Assembly (NCBI GenBank): GCA_021736785.1
Contig: JAIPFF010000018.1
Location: forward strand, 1 to 64,000
From: Thiohalocapsa sp.
GTDB taxonomy: Bacteria > Pseudomonadota > Gammaproteobacteria > Chromatiales > Chromatiaceae
Length of the DNA: 64,000 bases
Direction: 5' to 3'
The notes beneath the pieces were generated by a model. That model saw nothing but the letters and a program-made list of their open reading frames with translations, ran no database searches and was not told the DNA's origin. Below, piece after piece: positions 10,396-18,705 of the stretch. The position numbers and the translations under genes were made by a program. Positions within the stretch are counted from its first letter, which is position 1, and each line of letters opens with the position of its first letter.

Positions 10396-10827
10396 TTATT
10401 CGTTCGGCACGTCCGGACGCACGAGAAACACGGACGCCGCGGTGTGCTTCGCGATCACGGCGCCGTTGGCGGGCATGATCGCGTCCAGGTGGGTCGGCAG
10501 GTGGGTCGCCATGACCACGATGTCCGCACCGACGTCGTCGATGGCCCGCAGCAGAATGTCATCGAGGTCGGCGACCGGGTCGGCGCTGTGGTAGACGCAC
10601 GCAGTGGGTTCGTGCCCACTGTCCGGCGCATGCTCGTGGGCGAATGCCTTTAGCTTGCGTTCGTATACCTCGGGTGTCGGAGCAATCTCGTTCGGCTGGG
10701 ATGTGGTCACGCCGACGTAGCACAGGGCCGCCCCGAAGTGGCGTGACAGATCGGCCGCGACGGTCAGGGCCTTCTCCAGCGCACCCAGGTGGGCGAGGTC
10801 CACCGGTACCAAAATCTTGCTGAACAT
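10396..10827 (-). CDS. universal stress protein (UspA-like)
   Basis: A single-domain Usp protein of 143 residues. It opens with MFSKILVPVDLAHLGALEKAL, the usual first strand and helix, and ends with ADIVVMATHLPTH and ASVFLVRP. The glycine-rich ATP-binding motif of ATP-binding Usps (Gly-x2-Gly-x9-Gly-Ser) is not preserved in the HLPTHLDAIMPANGAV stretch, so it may not bind ATP. AGGAGG nine bases before ATG 10827 fixes the start; the longer frame upstream is not coding-like. It precedes the BCCT gene, a pairing known for osmolyte carriers in which a Usp protein modulates transport. Confidence 0.85.
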   Translation of the reverse strand: MFSKILVPVDLAHLGALEKALTVAADLSRHFGAALCYVGVTTSQPNEIAPTPEVYERKLKAFAHEHAPDSGHEPTACVYHSADPVADLDDILLRAIDDVGADIVVMATHLPTHLDAIMPANGAVIAKHTAASVFLVRPDVPNE

Positions 10828-11067
10828 GAGCGCGACCCTCCTGCGGTTGCGCGAGCGCACGGCGCGGCGGATCAGGCTGCACACCGCACTGGCGGCTCGT
10901 CGGATAGGTGGAAAGTCAGTGTAACAGGAGGCCCGTCCGTGACGCCAAGGGGCGGCCGGGACCTGTTCGACTCGATGCAACGGGTCGGCGCGTTTCGCCT
11001 TCCAACGGTGCGCCTGCGCGCGGCCCGTACCGGACTATGGACGGTCCAACGGGGTCGGTCCGCAGTC

Positions 11068-11320
11068 ATGCGCCTTCAACGACGACGAGGTCGCCACCAT
11101 CCGTAGGGCCGTGCAGGCGCGCTTGCGCGCCGGTAGTGCCGTTTCGCTCTTCGGGTCGCGGCTCGACGGCGATGCGCGCGGGGGTGACGTGGACCTGTAC
11201 ATCGAGCCGGGGGCTTCGTCGCCGGAGAACCTGTTTCTTGCCCGGGAAGCCCTGCGGCCGGATGTGCGCCTTATTCCGGCACGCCCGCAGCTCGCAGATC
11301 GTCCAAAAAGGCCTGCTTGA
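11068..11320 (+). pseudogene. remnant of a minimal nucleotidyltransferase (MNT/MntA type)
   Basis: From about 11075 one frame reads FNDDEVATIRRAVQARLR and then LFGSRLDGDARGGDVDLYIE, the GSR-x-GGDxD catalytic signature of minimal nucleotidyltransferases. No ATG lies in this frame; the natural start ATG CGC CTT at 11068 is one frame off, so a single extra T near 11074 breaks the start. The C-terminal part is short and runs into the end of the opposite-strand regulator gene. Such proteins usually pair with a HEPN partner as a toxin-antitoxin system; none is present. I read it as a dead fragment, though translation from GTG 11111 could still give 69 residues. Confidence 0.55.
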
Positions 11321-12980
11321 GGCCCGGATCGGCAATCGGAATCGCGTTGTCGGTATGCGAAATCGTCTCTTCCGGATTGACCATTTGAAGCTCTTCCGCC
11401 TGCCACTCGGCATCGTCTACACGGCCGGCCTGCACATAGCTGGCGATCAGAAACAACTGGATGGGGGCGGCGTTCTCATTGCGTTCCAGCGCCTTCTCCA
11501 ACGCCGAAATCGCCTCGGCGTAGCGCCCTAACGTATAGTACGCGCGCCCGAGATTGTAGGGATAATCCCAGGTGTAATAGGGATTCAGCTGAACCCCTTT
11601 GTTGATCTGCTCAATTGCCTTTTGCGGACGTCCGAGATTGTTGTTGATGAGTGCGAGCAATCCGTAGCCGTCCGCGTAGTTGGGTGCAACTGTGATCGAT
11701 CGCATCGCGGCCGACTCTGCCTGCTCGAGCTCCTTGCGCATCAGATAGACGTACCCGAGTGCCCAATAGGTCTGTGGAATGGAGTCGTCCAGAGCGACCC
11801 CCCGCTTGGCCAGATCGAGTGCACGGGCCATGGTCTCGAGCGGGGCATCTGTCCATCCGCGGCGGAAGGCGACCGCCATCGTGAACGCCAGGGCGCCATA
11901 GGCCCGCCCGTAGCTGGGATCGAGCTCGATCGCACGCAGGTATGCAAGCTGCGCCCGCTGGTTGGATTCGTCGGTGCCGAGCTTCGATAGGGCTTGTCCC
12001 TCCAGAAAGGCATCATAGGCCTTGAGATTGTCGGTGCTGCGCTGAGCCAAGCGTTGCTTCTCCTGATCCGATATCCGCAGCGCGAGTGCTTCTACGATGC
12101 TTTGGGTGACTTCGTCCTGGACCTCGAATACTTGGCTGGTCGGTCGATCGTAACGCGCCGCCCACTTCTGGAACCCTGTGCGGGCATCGACCAGTCGCGC
12201 GTTGATCCGCAATAGATCGCCGTGTCGTCGAACACTGCCGTCCAGCACGAAATCCACATTGAGCTCCGCCCGCAGTTCTTGCGGTTCGACGCGCCGGCCC
12301 TGGTAAGTAAACGAGGTATTGGCAGCGATGGCCTGCAGCCCGGAGAGTCGGGAGAGATCCGTAATCATGTCATCCGTCATCCCGTCGACAAACGACGCGT
12401 GATCGGAATCACCGGTGAGGTTCGTGAACGGAAGTACCACAATCGAGGGAGGTGATGATGCTGGGGCGTTGGCGTCCTGTGCTTGCTTGGACCTATAGAA
12501 TACAAATGCCAGGCCGAGTAGCAGCGTGAGTACAAGTGCCCACAGGATCCATCTCGATAAGCGGGATCCTGACGTCCTTGACCAGGCCCAATCCGCGGCG
12601 CCAACCGAGGTCTCTGACGCGGGCTCTGCGGCATGCTCTCGCACTTCTGCGATGAGGCGGTAGCCTCGCTTGGGAATCGTGGCGATATAGCGTGGTTGCC
12701 GCGCGTCGTCGGTCAGCGCCTTTCGTAGCTTGATGATCGCGGTCGTGATCGAGTCATATCCAACCACCGCGCCCTTCCAGACATCCCGTTCCAACTCCTC
12801 GCGCGTCACCAACTCGCCCTGCCGAACGGCCAGGTAAGCTAGCACGTCCATTACCTTCGGTTCGAGTTTGACGGCGCGACCAGCCTTGGAGATCTGCCCC
12901 GCCGCCGGGTCGACCAGCCAGTCGCCGACCCGGAACGACGCGGAGCTTGCGCTGGTTGCTTGAATTTCGGGTGAGCTCAT
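11271..12980 (-). CDS. CadC-like membrane regulator: winged helix, TM, FlgO-like and TPR domains
   Basis: A 569-residue one-component regulator. Residues about 15-110 form an OmpR/PhoB-type winged helix (LVTREELERDVW, SITTAIIKLRKAL, YIATIPKRGYRLI). One membrane segment follows near 145-165 (WILWALVLTLLLGLAFVFY). Then comes a domain seen in adenylate-cyclase-linked and FlgO-like proteins (SIVVLPFTNLTGDSDHASFVDG, VDFVLDGSVRRHGDLLRINARLVDA), and from about residue 310 several TPR repeats. DNA binding would be cytoplasmic and sensing periplasmic. The divergent alpha/beta hydrolase gene, 227 bp away, is the obvious candidate target. The 3' end overlaps the nucleotidyltransferase remnant. Confidence 0.85.
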   Translation of the reverse strand: MSSPEIQATSASSASFRVGDWLVDPAAGQISKAGRAVKLEPKVMDVLAYLAVRQGELVTREELERDVWKGAVVGYDSITTAIIKLRKALTDDARQPRYIATIPKRGYRLIAEVREHAAEPASETSVGAADWAWSRTSGSRLSRWILWALVLTLLLGLAFVFYRSKQAQDANAPASSPPSIVVLPFTNLTGDSDHASFVDGMTDDMITDLSRLSGLQAIAANTSFTYQGRRVEPQELRAELNVDFVLDGSVRRHGDLLRINARLVDARTGFQKWAARYDRPTSQVFEVQDEVTQSIVEALALRISDQEKQRLAQRSTDNLKAYDAFLEGQALSKLGTDESNQRAQLAYLRAIELDPSYGRAYGALAFTMAVAFRRGWTDAPLETMARALDLAKRGVALDDSIPQTYWALGYVYLMRKELEQAESAAMRSITVAPNYADGYGLLALINNNLGRPQKAIEQINKGVQLNPYYTWDYPYNLGRAYYTLGRYAEAISALEKALERNENAAPIQLFLIASYVQAGRVDDAEWQAEELQMVNPEETISHTDNAIPIADPGLKQAFLDDLRAAGVPE

Positions 12981-13207
12981 GTGCGTTTCCAGGGTTTCGG
13001 CGCCTTAGGAGACGGCTGCTTATCATGCCATAAAACGCATCATTTCAAAGCCTTGTGGCGTCCTTCTGGTTTCCTTCGTTGTTTGGTCGCCTTTCGTTCG
13101 AGACAGTACACGCAGTATAGCCGAGGCTCCTGGTGCGGCCCCGGTGGGCGATGCCGCCGGGGTGCCGAGCGACGATTGCGTAACAACCGACCTCGACGGG
13201 GGCTGTG

Positions 13208-14311
13208 ATGGCAACCACTCACGTTGACTGCAAATCACCTTATCTGCGACTCGCTCTACCCTTGCTCTGCCTGATGGCCGGAATCCAGACTGCCCGGGCG
13301 ACAGAAGACGTCCGCGCAGAAGACGTCCACCTGGTAACGACAGACTACTTCCTCAGTCACGAGAGCAAGGAGCCGTTCTATCGAGAACAGAATCTCGACC
13401 CGCATGTCGTCCTTCATGTGCGCGAGGTCGTCGCAGCAGGCACCGAGCGGACGGCAGGCAAGGACAACAAGGTCTTGCTGTTTGTCCACGGTGGTACCTT
13501 TCCCGGCTATGTCGCTTTCGATTTAGACTATGAAAACGTCTCGATGATGCGCCACTTCGCCAGCCTTGGCTGGGATACCTTCGCGCTGGATCTCGAAGGC
13601 TATGGTCAATCGACGCGGCCACCGATCATGGATGAGCCGGACGAGTACCCGGACAGTAAAGCGCCCATCGGTGTGGACGTCGCCGTCGACAATGTCGAGC
13701 GCACGGTCGATTTCATTCGTAATTTGCGCGGCGTGGACAAAGTGCATCTGCTGGGTTGGTCGAGCGGCGCAATGGTGGAAGCGCCGCGCTACGCCATTCA
13801 ATACCCCGACAAAGTGGCCAAGCTCATCCTATACGCGAGCAAATACCAGGGTAAAGGCAAGACGGCGGAGGAGCGCCGGCAACAAGACGCCAAGCGCGAA
13901 GCCGAAAAAAATCGCTACGGTACTCCCGCCGACATACAACGCTGGGTCAAGTTGGGCACCAAGGAAGAGTACCTGATCCCCGGGGCTTTCGAGGCTTATG
14001 TGCAGGCCCATCTGGCGTCCGATCCAAAATCAGCCGAGCTCGGCGGGCGAGTGCGTGCCCCTTGGGGGCGATTTATCGGCTGGCCGGAACCGCATTTCGA
14101 CGCCGGCAGCATCAAGGTGCCGACACTGGTAATTCGGGGCGAGACCGATTCGCTCGCCAGCCGGGAAGATAATCAACAACTCCTGAACGATCTCGGCAGC
14201 ACCGAGAAAAAATACGTCGAGATCGAGCAGGCTGGCCACATGATCCAGTTCGAGAAGAACAACAAGGCGTTCTATCGGGCCATCGCCGAGTTTCTGGAGC
14301 CGACCGAGTAG
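13208..14311 (+). CDS. exported alpha/beta hydrolase
   Basis: A 367-residue alpha/beta-hydrolase with an N-terminal export signal (hydrophobic LALPLLCLMAGIQ, likely cleavage after TARA). The nucleophile elbow is GWSSGAM (Ser), the acid is in RGETDS (Asp) and the catalytic His is in AGHMIQFE; the oxyanion region is VHGGTFPG. The enzyme probably acts in the periplasm on an ester or similar bond; the substrate cannot be told from sequence. ATG 13208 is used, although GTG 13205 directly before it would add one residue. The divergent TPR regulator probably controls it. Confidence 0.85.
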   Translation: MATTHVDCKSPYLRLALPLLCLMAGIQTARATEDVRAEDVHLVTTDYFLSHESKEPFYREQNLDPHVVLHVREVVAAGTERTAGKDNKVLLFVHGGTFPGYVAFDLDYENVSMMRHFASLGWDTFALDLEGYGQSTRPPIMDEPDEYPDSKAPIGVDVAVDNVERTVDFIRNLRGVDKVHLLGWSSGAMVEAPRYAIQYPDKVAKLILYASKYQGKGKTAEERRQQDAKREAEKNRYGTPADIQRWVKLGTKEEYLIPGAFEAYVQAHLASDPKSAELGGRVRAPWGRFIGWPEPHFDAGSIKVPTLVIRGETDSLASREDNQQLLNDLGSTEKKYVEIEQAGHMIQFEKNNKAFYRAIAEFLEPTE

Positions 14312-14517
14312 GCGGAAAGAACAACCGCCGAGGGAAAGTCGTCAGGTCTTTCAATGCAGCGTCCGTCGACGACGCTCCAGGGTCGGGGACATCGGCACAG
14401 GGGTGGCCGCACGCTAACGCCCGGTGCGGTCTCACTCCATCCGCACGAAGCGTGCCGCCGGACTGTTGTCACACGACCTCGCGCGGTGATCGGCGCGAGG
14501 TCGTCCAAGGCCGCGAT

Positions 14518-14772
14518 TCAGTAGTGATATCGGCACTGCGCGAGGAAGACGGCGTCACCCTCGACCTTGTAGATCAGGCGATGCTCGTCGTTGATCCGCC
14601 GCGACCAGTATCCGGCGAGCCCGTGCTTTAGCGGCTCGGGCTTGCCGATGCCGTCGAACGGTGACCTTTTGATGTCTTGGATCAGCAGGTTGATTCGCTT
14701 CAAGCGTTTGCGGTCCGTCTGCTGCCAGTGAAGGTAGTCCTCCCAAGCGTGCTCCGAAAAGATCAGCCTCAC
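14518..14772 (-). CDS. yoeB: Txe/YoeB-family mRNA interferase toxin
   Basis: An 84-residue RelE-superfamily toxin of the YoeB branch that cleaves mRNA in the ribosomal A site. Typical marks are the start MRLIFSEHAWEDYLHWQ, the middle KRINLLIQDIKRSPFDGIGKPEPLKH and the end SRRINDEHRLIYKVEGDAVFLAQCRYHY with the catalytic Glu/Arg/His/Tyr set. It overlaps the antitoxin gene by 4 bp (ATGA), the normal coupled arrangement. All signature positions look intact, unlike the neighbouring toxin remnant, so this copy is probably active. Confidence 0.93.
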   Translation of the reverse strand: MRLIFSEHAWEDYLHWQQTDRKRLKRINLLIQDIKRSPFDGIGKPEPLKHGLAGYWSRRINDEHRLIYKVEGDAVFLAQCRYHY

Positions 14773-15020
14773 TCGGCGAGATCCCTCGGGACACCGCCTC
14801 CGGCTTCCAACTCGGCCACCGACTCAAGCAGGCGGCGGGCATTTTTCGGGCTTCGCAGCAGATACGCGGTCTCTTCGAGAGCCTGGTAGTCCTCGAGGGA
14901 CATCATGACCACGGAGCGGGCCCGACTGCGCGTGATGACAACGGGGGCATGGTCATCACACACTTTGTCCATCGTTTTGGCCAGTTGTGCACGGACATCG
15001 GAATAGCTGATGGTGTCCAT
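14769..15020 (-). CDS. yefM: YefM-family (Phd/YefM) antitoxin
   Basis: An 83-residue antitoxin whose N-terminal half (MDTISYSDVRAQLAKTMDKV, then APVVITRSRARSVVMMSLEDY) forms the Phd/YefM DNA-binding dimer and whose C-terminal tail (LLRSPKNARRLLESVAEL) wraps the YoeB toxin. It is first in the operon and should autorepress through the palindrome 22 bp upstream of its start. No clear ribosome site is seen before ATG 15020. Confidence 0.93.
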   Translation of the reverse strand: MDTISYSDVRAQLAKTMDKVCDDHAPVVITRSRARSVVMMSLEDYQALEETAYLLRSPKNARRLLESVAELEAGGGVPRDLAE

Positions 15021-15041
15021 CTTCGACCCAATGGTTTTTCT

Positions 15042-15061
15042 GCGTACAATTTATTGTACGC
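15042..15061. promoter_or_regulatory. yefM-yoeB operator palindrome
   Basis: Perfect 9-base arms GCGTACAAT and ATTGTACGC are separated by TT, 22 bp upstream of the yefM start. Known YefM operators are palindromes built on a TGTACA-like core, and the GTACAA/TTGTAC halves here fit that. Confidence 0.75.
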
Positions 15062-15091
15062 CAAGGCGGCTTGGAAACAAAGGTCTCGTGC

Positions 15092-15193
15092 CCGGCTGCG
15101 GAGCTCGATCGTCGGCTTGATACGTATGAGGCCGACGGTCAACGTGGCCGGCCGGAGGAGCTGGTGGTCGCCGCTATCCGCAAGCGGCTTTGA
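15092..15193 (+). pseudogene. C-terminal remnant of an unstable antitoxin (PF09720-like)
   Basis: One frame reads PAAELDRRLDTYEADG and ends EELVVAAIRKRL-stop, which resembles the C-terminal half of the small addiction-module antitoxins with the ELxxRLxxYEADP pattern. No start codon or N-terminal half remains upstream, where the yefM operator now lies. Its TGA overlaps the TTG that opens the toxin remnant, so the two were once coupled. Confidence 0.55.
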
Positions 15194-15521
15194 CGCTGCG
15201 GGTATTCTTCCGCACCGACGCCGAGCGGGATCCTGAGGAGGCGGCGACCTGGTAAGAGCGACAGCAGACCGGGCTGGGCCAGCAGTTCCTCGACGAGGTG
15301 TCCTCTCCCTCCATACCGTTCGCGGGCAGCCTGACATTTACCCTTTGGTCGGGCGGGGTCCGCGTCGCGCGCTCATCCGACGCTTCCCGTTCGGCATTCA
15401 CTACCTAGCCGAGGATGACGGAATCGTGGTCGTCGCGGTTTTGGGATGCCACTCGCTGACGCGAAAACGCCCCCCGACGCACCGCACATGCGGCACATCG
15501 GGAGGCAACGGGGCTCGGTGA
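15190..15521 (+). pseudogene. broken ParE/RelE-type toxin gene
   Basis: From TTG 15190 the frame reads LRVFFRTDAERDPEEAATW, meets TAA where a Tyr codon is expected, continues ERQQTGLGQQFLDEV, and then shifts frame to YPLVGRGPRRALIRRFPFG followed by IHYLAEDDGIVVVAVLGCHS. Together these spell a ParE/RelE toxin with one nonsense codon and at least one frameshift or small deletion near 15320-15345. The antitoxin remnant overlaps its start. It cannot make a full toxin and is a decayed relative of the live yefM-yoeB module next door. Confidence 0.7.
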
Positions 15522-15527
15522 GGGGCA

Positions 15528-15548
15528 GATCGGGCCGGCTGCCCGATC
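15528..15548. terminator. hairpin past fmdB, possible terminator
   Basis: Arms GATCGGGC and GCCCGATC enclose CGGCT, 16 bp beyond the fmdB stop. There is no T-run, so it may only stabilise the 3' end of the urt-fmd transcript. Confidence 0.3.
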
Positions 15549-15563
15549 GGCCGGCAAGCGGGG

Positions 15564-15911
15564 TTAGTGGCTGATCATCCAGGGCCGGTCGGCGGGGAAG
15601 GTCTTGCTGCCGTCGGCGGCGGTGACGGCGCGGGATTTGCCCTTGCCGCCGCCGCAGCAGGCGCAGCCGGGCCCGTGCTTGTGGGCGCGGCTCTCGGCCG
15701 TGGAGACCGCGGGGGCGTGGGCGCTGCGCTCGTTGGTGGCATGCGCCCGGCGCAGCCCGGCGTCCATGGCCAGCACCGCGGGCATGGTCAGGATGACGCG
15801 CGGCGAGGCGGTGCCGCAGCGCGGGCAGTCCCGGGGCTCGGCGCTGGCGGCGACCTTGCCGAGGGCGTCGAAGGGGCCGCAGCTCGGGCAGTCGTATTCG
15901 TAGAGTGGCAT
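15564..15911 (-). CDS. fmdB: FmdB-family zinc-ribbon protein
   Basis: A 115-residue protein with the FmdB zinc ribbon: MPLYEYDCPSCGPFDALGKV and RDCPRCGTASPRVIL give two CxxC pairs. A second Cys cluster, GPGCACCGGGKGK, lies near residue 85. In Methylophilus the fmdB product is encoded with formamidase and was proposed as a regulator of amide genes. It begins 4 bp after fmdA and is the last gene of the urt-fmd operon. Whether it regulates or helps metal handling for the amidase is not visible from sequence. Confidence 0.85.
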   Translation of the reverse strand: MPLYEYDCPSCGPFDALGKVAASAEPRDCPRCGTASPRVILTMPAVLAMDAGLRRAHATNERSAHAPAVSTAESRAHKHGPGCACCGGGKGKSRAVTAADGSKTFPADRPWMISH

Positions 15912-15915
15912 GGCG

Positions 15916-17151
15916 TCAGCCTCCCAGGTCCGGGGCCAGCGGCACGTCGATGCTGCCGTCCAGCGCGATGGTGGGGCCGTCGGCGCCGGGCTGCACGTCG
16001 AACTCGAAGATGTCCGTCGGCAGCCAGAGCGTGGCGCAGGCGTTGGGGATATCGACGACGCCGCTGATGTGACCCTGCACCGGCGCGGTGCCGAGGATGG
16101 CGTAGGCTTGGGCGCCGGTGTAGCCGAACTTCTTCAGGTACTCGATGGCGTTCAGGCAGGCCTGGCGGTAGGCGATGTGCACGTCCAGGTAATGCTGCTT
16201 GCCGGCCTCGTCCACCGAGATGCCTTCGAAGATCAAATAGTCGTCGTACTTCGGCGTGATGGGGCTCGGCTTGAAGATCGGGTTCTTGATGCCGTACTTG
16301 GCCATGCCGCCCTTGACCAGGTTCACCCGCATGTGGATCCAGCCGGCCATCTCGATGGCGCCGCAGAAGGTGATCTCGCCGTCGCCCTGGCTGAAGTGCA
16401 GATCACCGACGGACAGTCCGCCGCCGTCCACGTAGACCGGGAAGAACACCTTGGAGCCGCGCGAGAGGTCCTTGATGTCGCAGTTGCCGCCGTGCTCGCG
16501 CGGCGGCACGGTGCGCGCCGCCTCGGCGGCCGCGACCTTGGCGGCATCCGGCGCCATCCGGCCCATGTGAGCGGTGTCGGCATAGGGCAGGGCGGCCAGC
16601 GGCGGCACCCGCTCCGGGTCGGTGTTGAACAGCTCGGCCTCGCGGGTGTTCCAGGTGTCGAGCATCTCCTTGGACGGCAGGCAACCGATCAGGCCCGGAT
16701 GGATCAGGCCGGCGAACTCCACGCCCGGCACATGGCGGGACTTGGTGAACATGCCGTTGAAGTCCCAGATCGACTTTTGCGCCTCGGGAAAATGGTCGGT
16801 CAGGAAGCCGCCGCCGTTGTTGCGCGAGAAGAAGCCGTTGAAGCCCCATTCGCAGTCGCCGAAGGCCCCGATGTCGAGAATATCGACCACCAGCAGGTCC
16901 CCCGGCTCGGCGCCGTCGACACCGATGGGGCCGCTCAGGAAGTGCACCTGAGACAGGTCCACGTCGCGCACGTCTTCGGCGCTGTCGTCGTTTTTGATCT
17001 GGCCGCCGGTCCAGTCGAAGCACTCGACGATGAAGTCATCGCCGGGCTTCACCGTGGCCACCATCGGGATGTCCGGGTGCCAGCGGTTGTGGACCATGTC
17101 GTTGGAATAGGGCGACTCGCTCAGATCGATGCTGATCAATGTGTCGGTCAT
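15916..17151 (-). CDS. fmdA: formamidase (acetamidase/formamidase family)
   Basis: Hydrolyses formamide, and perhaps other short amides, to ammonium and the acid in the cytoplasm. The 411-residue protein shows the family landmarks HNRWHPDIPMVATVKPGD, GVDGAEPGDLLVVDILDIG, and GDLHFSQGDGEITFCGAIEM. ATG 17151 is chosen because GGAG lies six bases upstream and MTDTLISIDLSESPYSNDM matches family starts. It follows urtE after 101 bp and precedes fmdB by 4 bp. This placement suggests that the upstream ABC transporter delivers its substrate and that the whole operon is a nitrogen-scavenging unit. Confidence 0.93.
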   Translation of the reverse strand: MTDTLISIDLSESPYSNDMVHNRWHPDIPMVATVKPGDDFIVECFDWTGGQIKNDDSAEDVRDVDLSQVHFLSGPIGVDGAEPGDLLVVDILDIGAFGDCEWGFNGFFSRNNGGGFLTDHFPEAQKSIWDFNGMFTKSRHVPGVEFAGLIHPGLIGCLPSKEMLDTWNTREAELFNTDPERVPPLAALPYADTAHMGRMAPDAAKVAAAEAARTVPPREHGGNCDIKDLSRGSKVFFPVYVDGGGLSVGDLHFSQGDGEITFCGAIEMAGWIHMRVNLVKGGMAKYGIKNPIFKPSPITPKYDDYLIFEGISVDEAGKQHYLDVHIAYRQACLNAIEYLKKFGYTGAQAYAILGTAPVQGHISGVVDIPNACATLWLPTDIFEFDVQPGADGPTIALDGSIDVPLAPDLGG

Positions 17152-17252
17152 CGGGGTCTCCGGCGCAGCTGCGCATGATGGTGGGGCGGCTCGGTCCCTG
17201 CCTCGGTGGGAAGCACGCCGTCCCCGCGCGCTCCGCGAGCAAACGGGGTCGG

Positions 17253-17942
17253 TCAAACGGTCAGGTATCCGGCGATCTTTTCCTCGTCGACGGCAGCGCG
17301 CAGCTCCTCGTGGACAATGTGGCCGTTCTCCAGCACCAGCAGCCGGTCGGCCACGTCCAGCGCGAAGCTGACCACCTGCTCGGAGACCACGATGGCCAGC
17401 CCGTGCTCGTCGCGGATGCGCTTCAGCACGCGTGCCATGTCGCGGATGATCGACGGCTGGATGCCCTCGGTGGGCTCGTCGAGCAGCAGCACCTTGGGGT
17501 CGGTGGCCAGCGCCCGGGCGATGGCCAGCTGCTGCTGCTGGCCGCCGGAGAGGTTGCCGCCGCGCCGATGGCGCATCTCGCGCAGCACCGGGAACAGCTC
17601 GTAGATGTCGTCCGGCACCTGCTTGCGCCCCGAGATCGCGAGCCCGGTCTGGATGTTCTCCTCCACGGTCAGCGCCGAGAAGATCCAGCGGCCCTGGGGC
17701 ACGTAGGCGAGCCCGGCGGCGACGCGCTGGTGGCTCTTCATGTTGCTGATGTCGGTCTCGCCGACGCTGATGCTGCCCGCGCGGCTCGGGATCACGCCCA
17801 TCACCGCCTTCATCAGCGTGCTCTTGCCCATGCCGTTGCGGCCCATGATGGCCAGGATCTCGTTGGATTCGAGGGCGAAGTCGAGGCCGTGCAGCACCTC
17901 GCTCTGACCGTAGGCGACGTGGTAGTCGTTGACTCGAAGCAT
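17253..17942 (-). CDS. urtE: urea/short-chain amide ABC transporter ATP-binding protein
   Basis: One of the two ATPase subunits of a branched-chain-type ABC importer. Walker A is GRNGMGKST, the signature is LSGGQQQQLAIARAL, Walker B is VLLLDEPTEGIQPS, and the switch His of LivF-type ATPases is replaced by Gln (SEQVVSFAL), as is common in UrtE. At 229 residues it has the usual length. It lies 16 bp after urtD in the urtABCDE order. Confidence 0.92.
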   Translation of the reverse strand: MLRVNDYHVAYGQSEVLHGLDFALESNEILAIMGRNGMGKSTLMKAVMGVIPSRAGSISVGETDISNMKSHQRVAAGLAYVPQGRWIFSALTVEENIQTGLAISGRKQVPDDIYELFPVLREMRHRRGGNLSGGQQQQLAIARALATDPKVLLLDEPTEGIQPSIIRDMARVLKRIRDEHGLAIVVSEQVVSFALDVADRLLVLENGHIVHEELRAAVDEEKIAGYLTV

Positions 17943-17958
17943 TGGTGACCTCCGTGCC

Positions 17959-18705
17959 TCAGTGGCCCAGGTAGACTTCTTTCACGCGCGGGTCCGACTG
18001 CACGTGCTGCATCGAGCCCTCGGAGAGCACGCTGCCCTGGTGCATGACGGTGACGCGGTGGGCGATGTCGGCGACGAAGTTCATGTCGTGCTCGACGACG
18101 ATGACCGAGCGGTCCTGGATGATCCGGTGCAGTAGCTCGGCGGTCTGACGGCGCTCGGTCACGCTCATGCCCGCTACCGGCTCGTCGAGCATCATCAGCG
18201 CCGGGTCCTGCACCAGCAGCATGCCGATCTCGAGCCACTGCTTCTGGCCGTGGCTCAGCTCGCCGGCGACGTCGTACAGGTGGTCGGCCAAAAAGATGGT
18301 CTCCGCCACTTCCTCGACCCGCTCAACCAACTCGGCATCGGGGCGGAAGAACAGCGCGCCGAAGACGCTGCGCCCGCGCGGGTACGACAGCTCCAGGTTC
18401 TCGTAGACCGTCAGCTCCTCGTAGACGGAGGGGTTCTGGAAAAACCGCCCGACGCCGGCCTGCACGATCTGGTTCTCCTTCATTTTGGTCAGCTCCTTGT
18501 CCTTGAAGACGATGGAGCCGGCATCGGCCTTGGTGCGCCCGCAGATCAGATCGAGCACCGTCGTCTTGCCGGCGCCGTTCGGTCCGATGATCACGCGGAT
18601 CTCGTTCTCGTCAACGTACAGCGACAGGTCGTTGACCGCCTTGAAGCCGTCGAAGGACACGGTCAGCCCCTCGATGCTGAGCACGAACTTGTTGTCAGCG
18701 GGCAT
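17959..18705 (-). CDS. urtD: urea/short-chain amide ABC transporter ATP-binding protein
   Basis: Second ATPase subunit of the importer, 248 residues. Walker A is GPNGAGKTT, the signature is LSHGQKQWLEIGMLL (typical of UrtD, where LSGGQ becomes LSHGQ), Walker B is LMMLDEPVAGMS and the switch region is VVEHDMNFV. Its start overlaps the urtC end by 11 bp, indicating translational coupling. Confidence 0.93.
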   Translation of the reverse strand: MPADNKFVLSIEGLTVSFDGFKAVNDLSLYVDENEIRVIIGPNGAGKTTVLDLICGRTKADAGSIVFKDKELTKMKENQIVQAGVGRFFQNPSVYEELTVYENLELSYPRGRSVFGALFFRPDAELVERVEEVAETIFLADHLYDVAGELSHGQKQWLEIGMLLVQDPALMMLDEPVAGMSVTERRQTAELLHRIIQDRSVIVVEHDMNFVADIAHRVTVMHQGSVLSEGSMQHVQSDPRVKEVYLGH

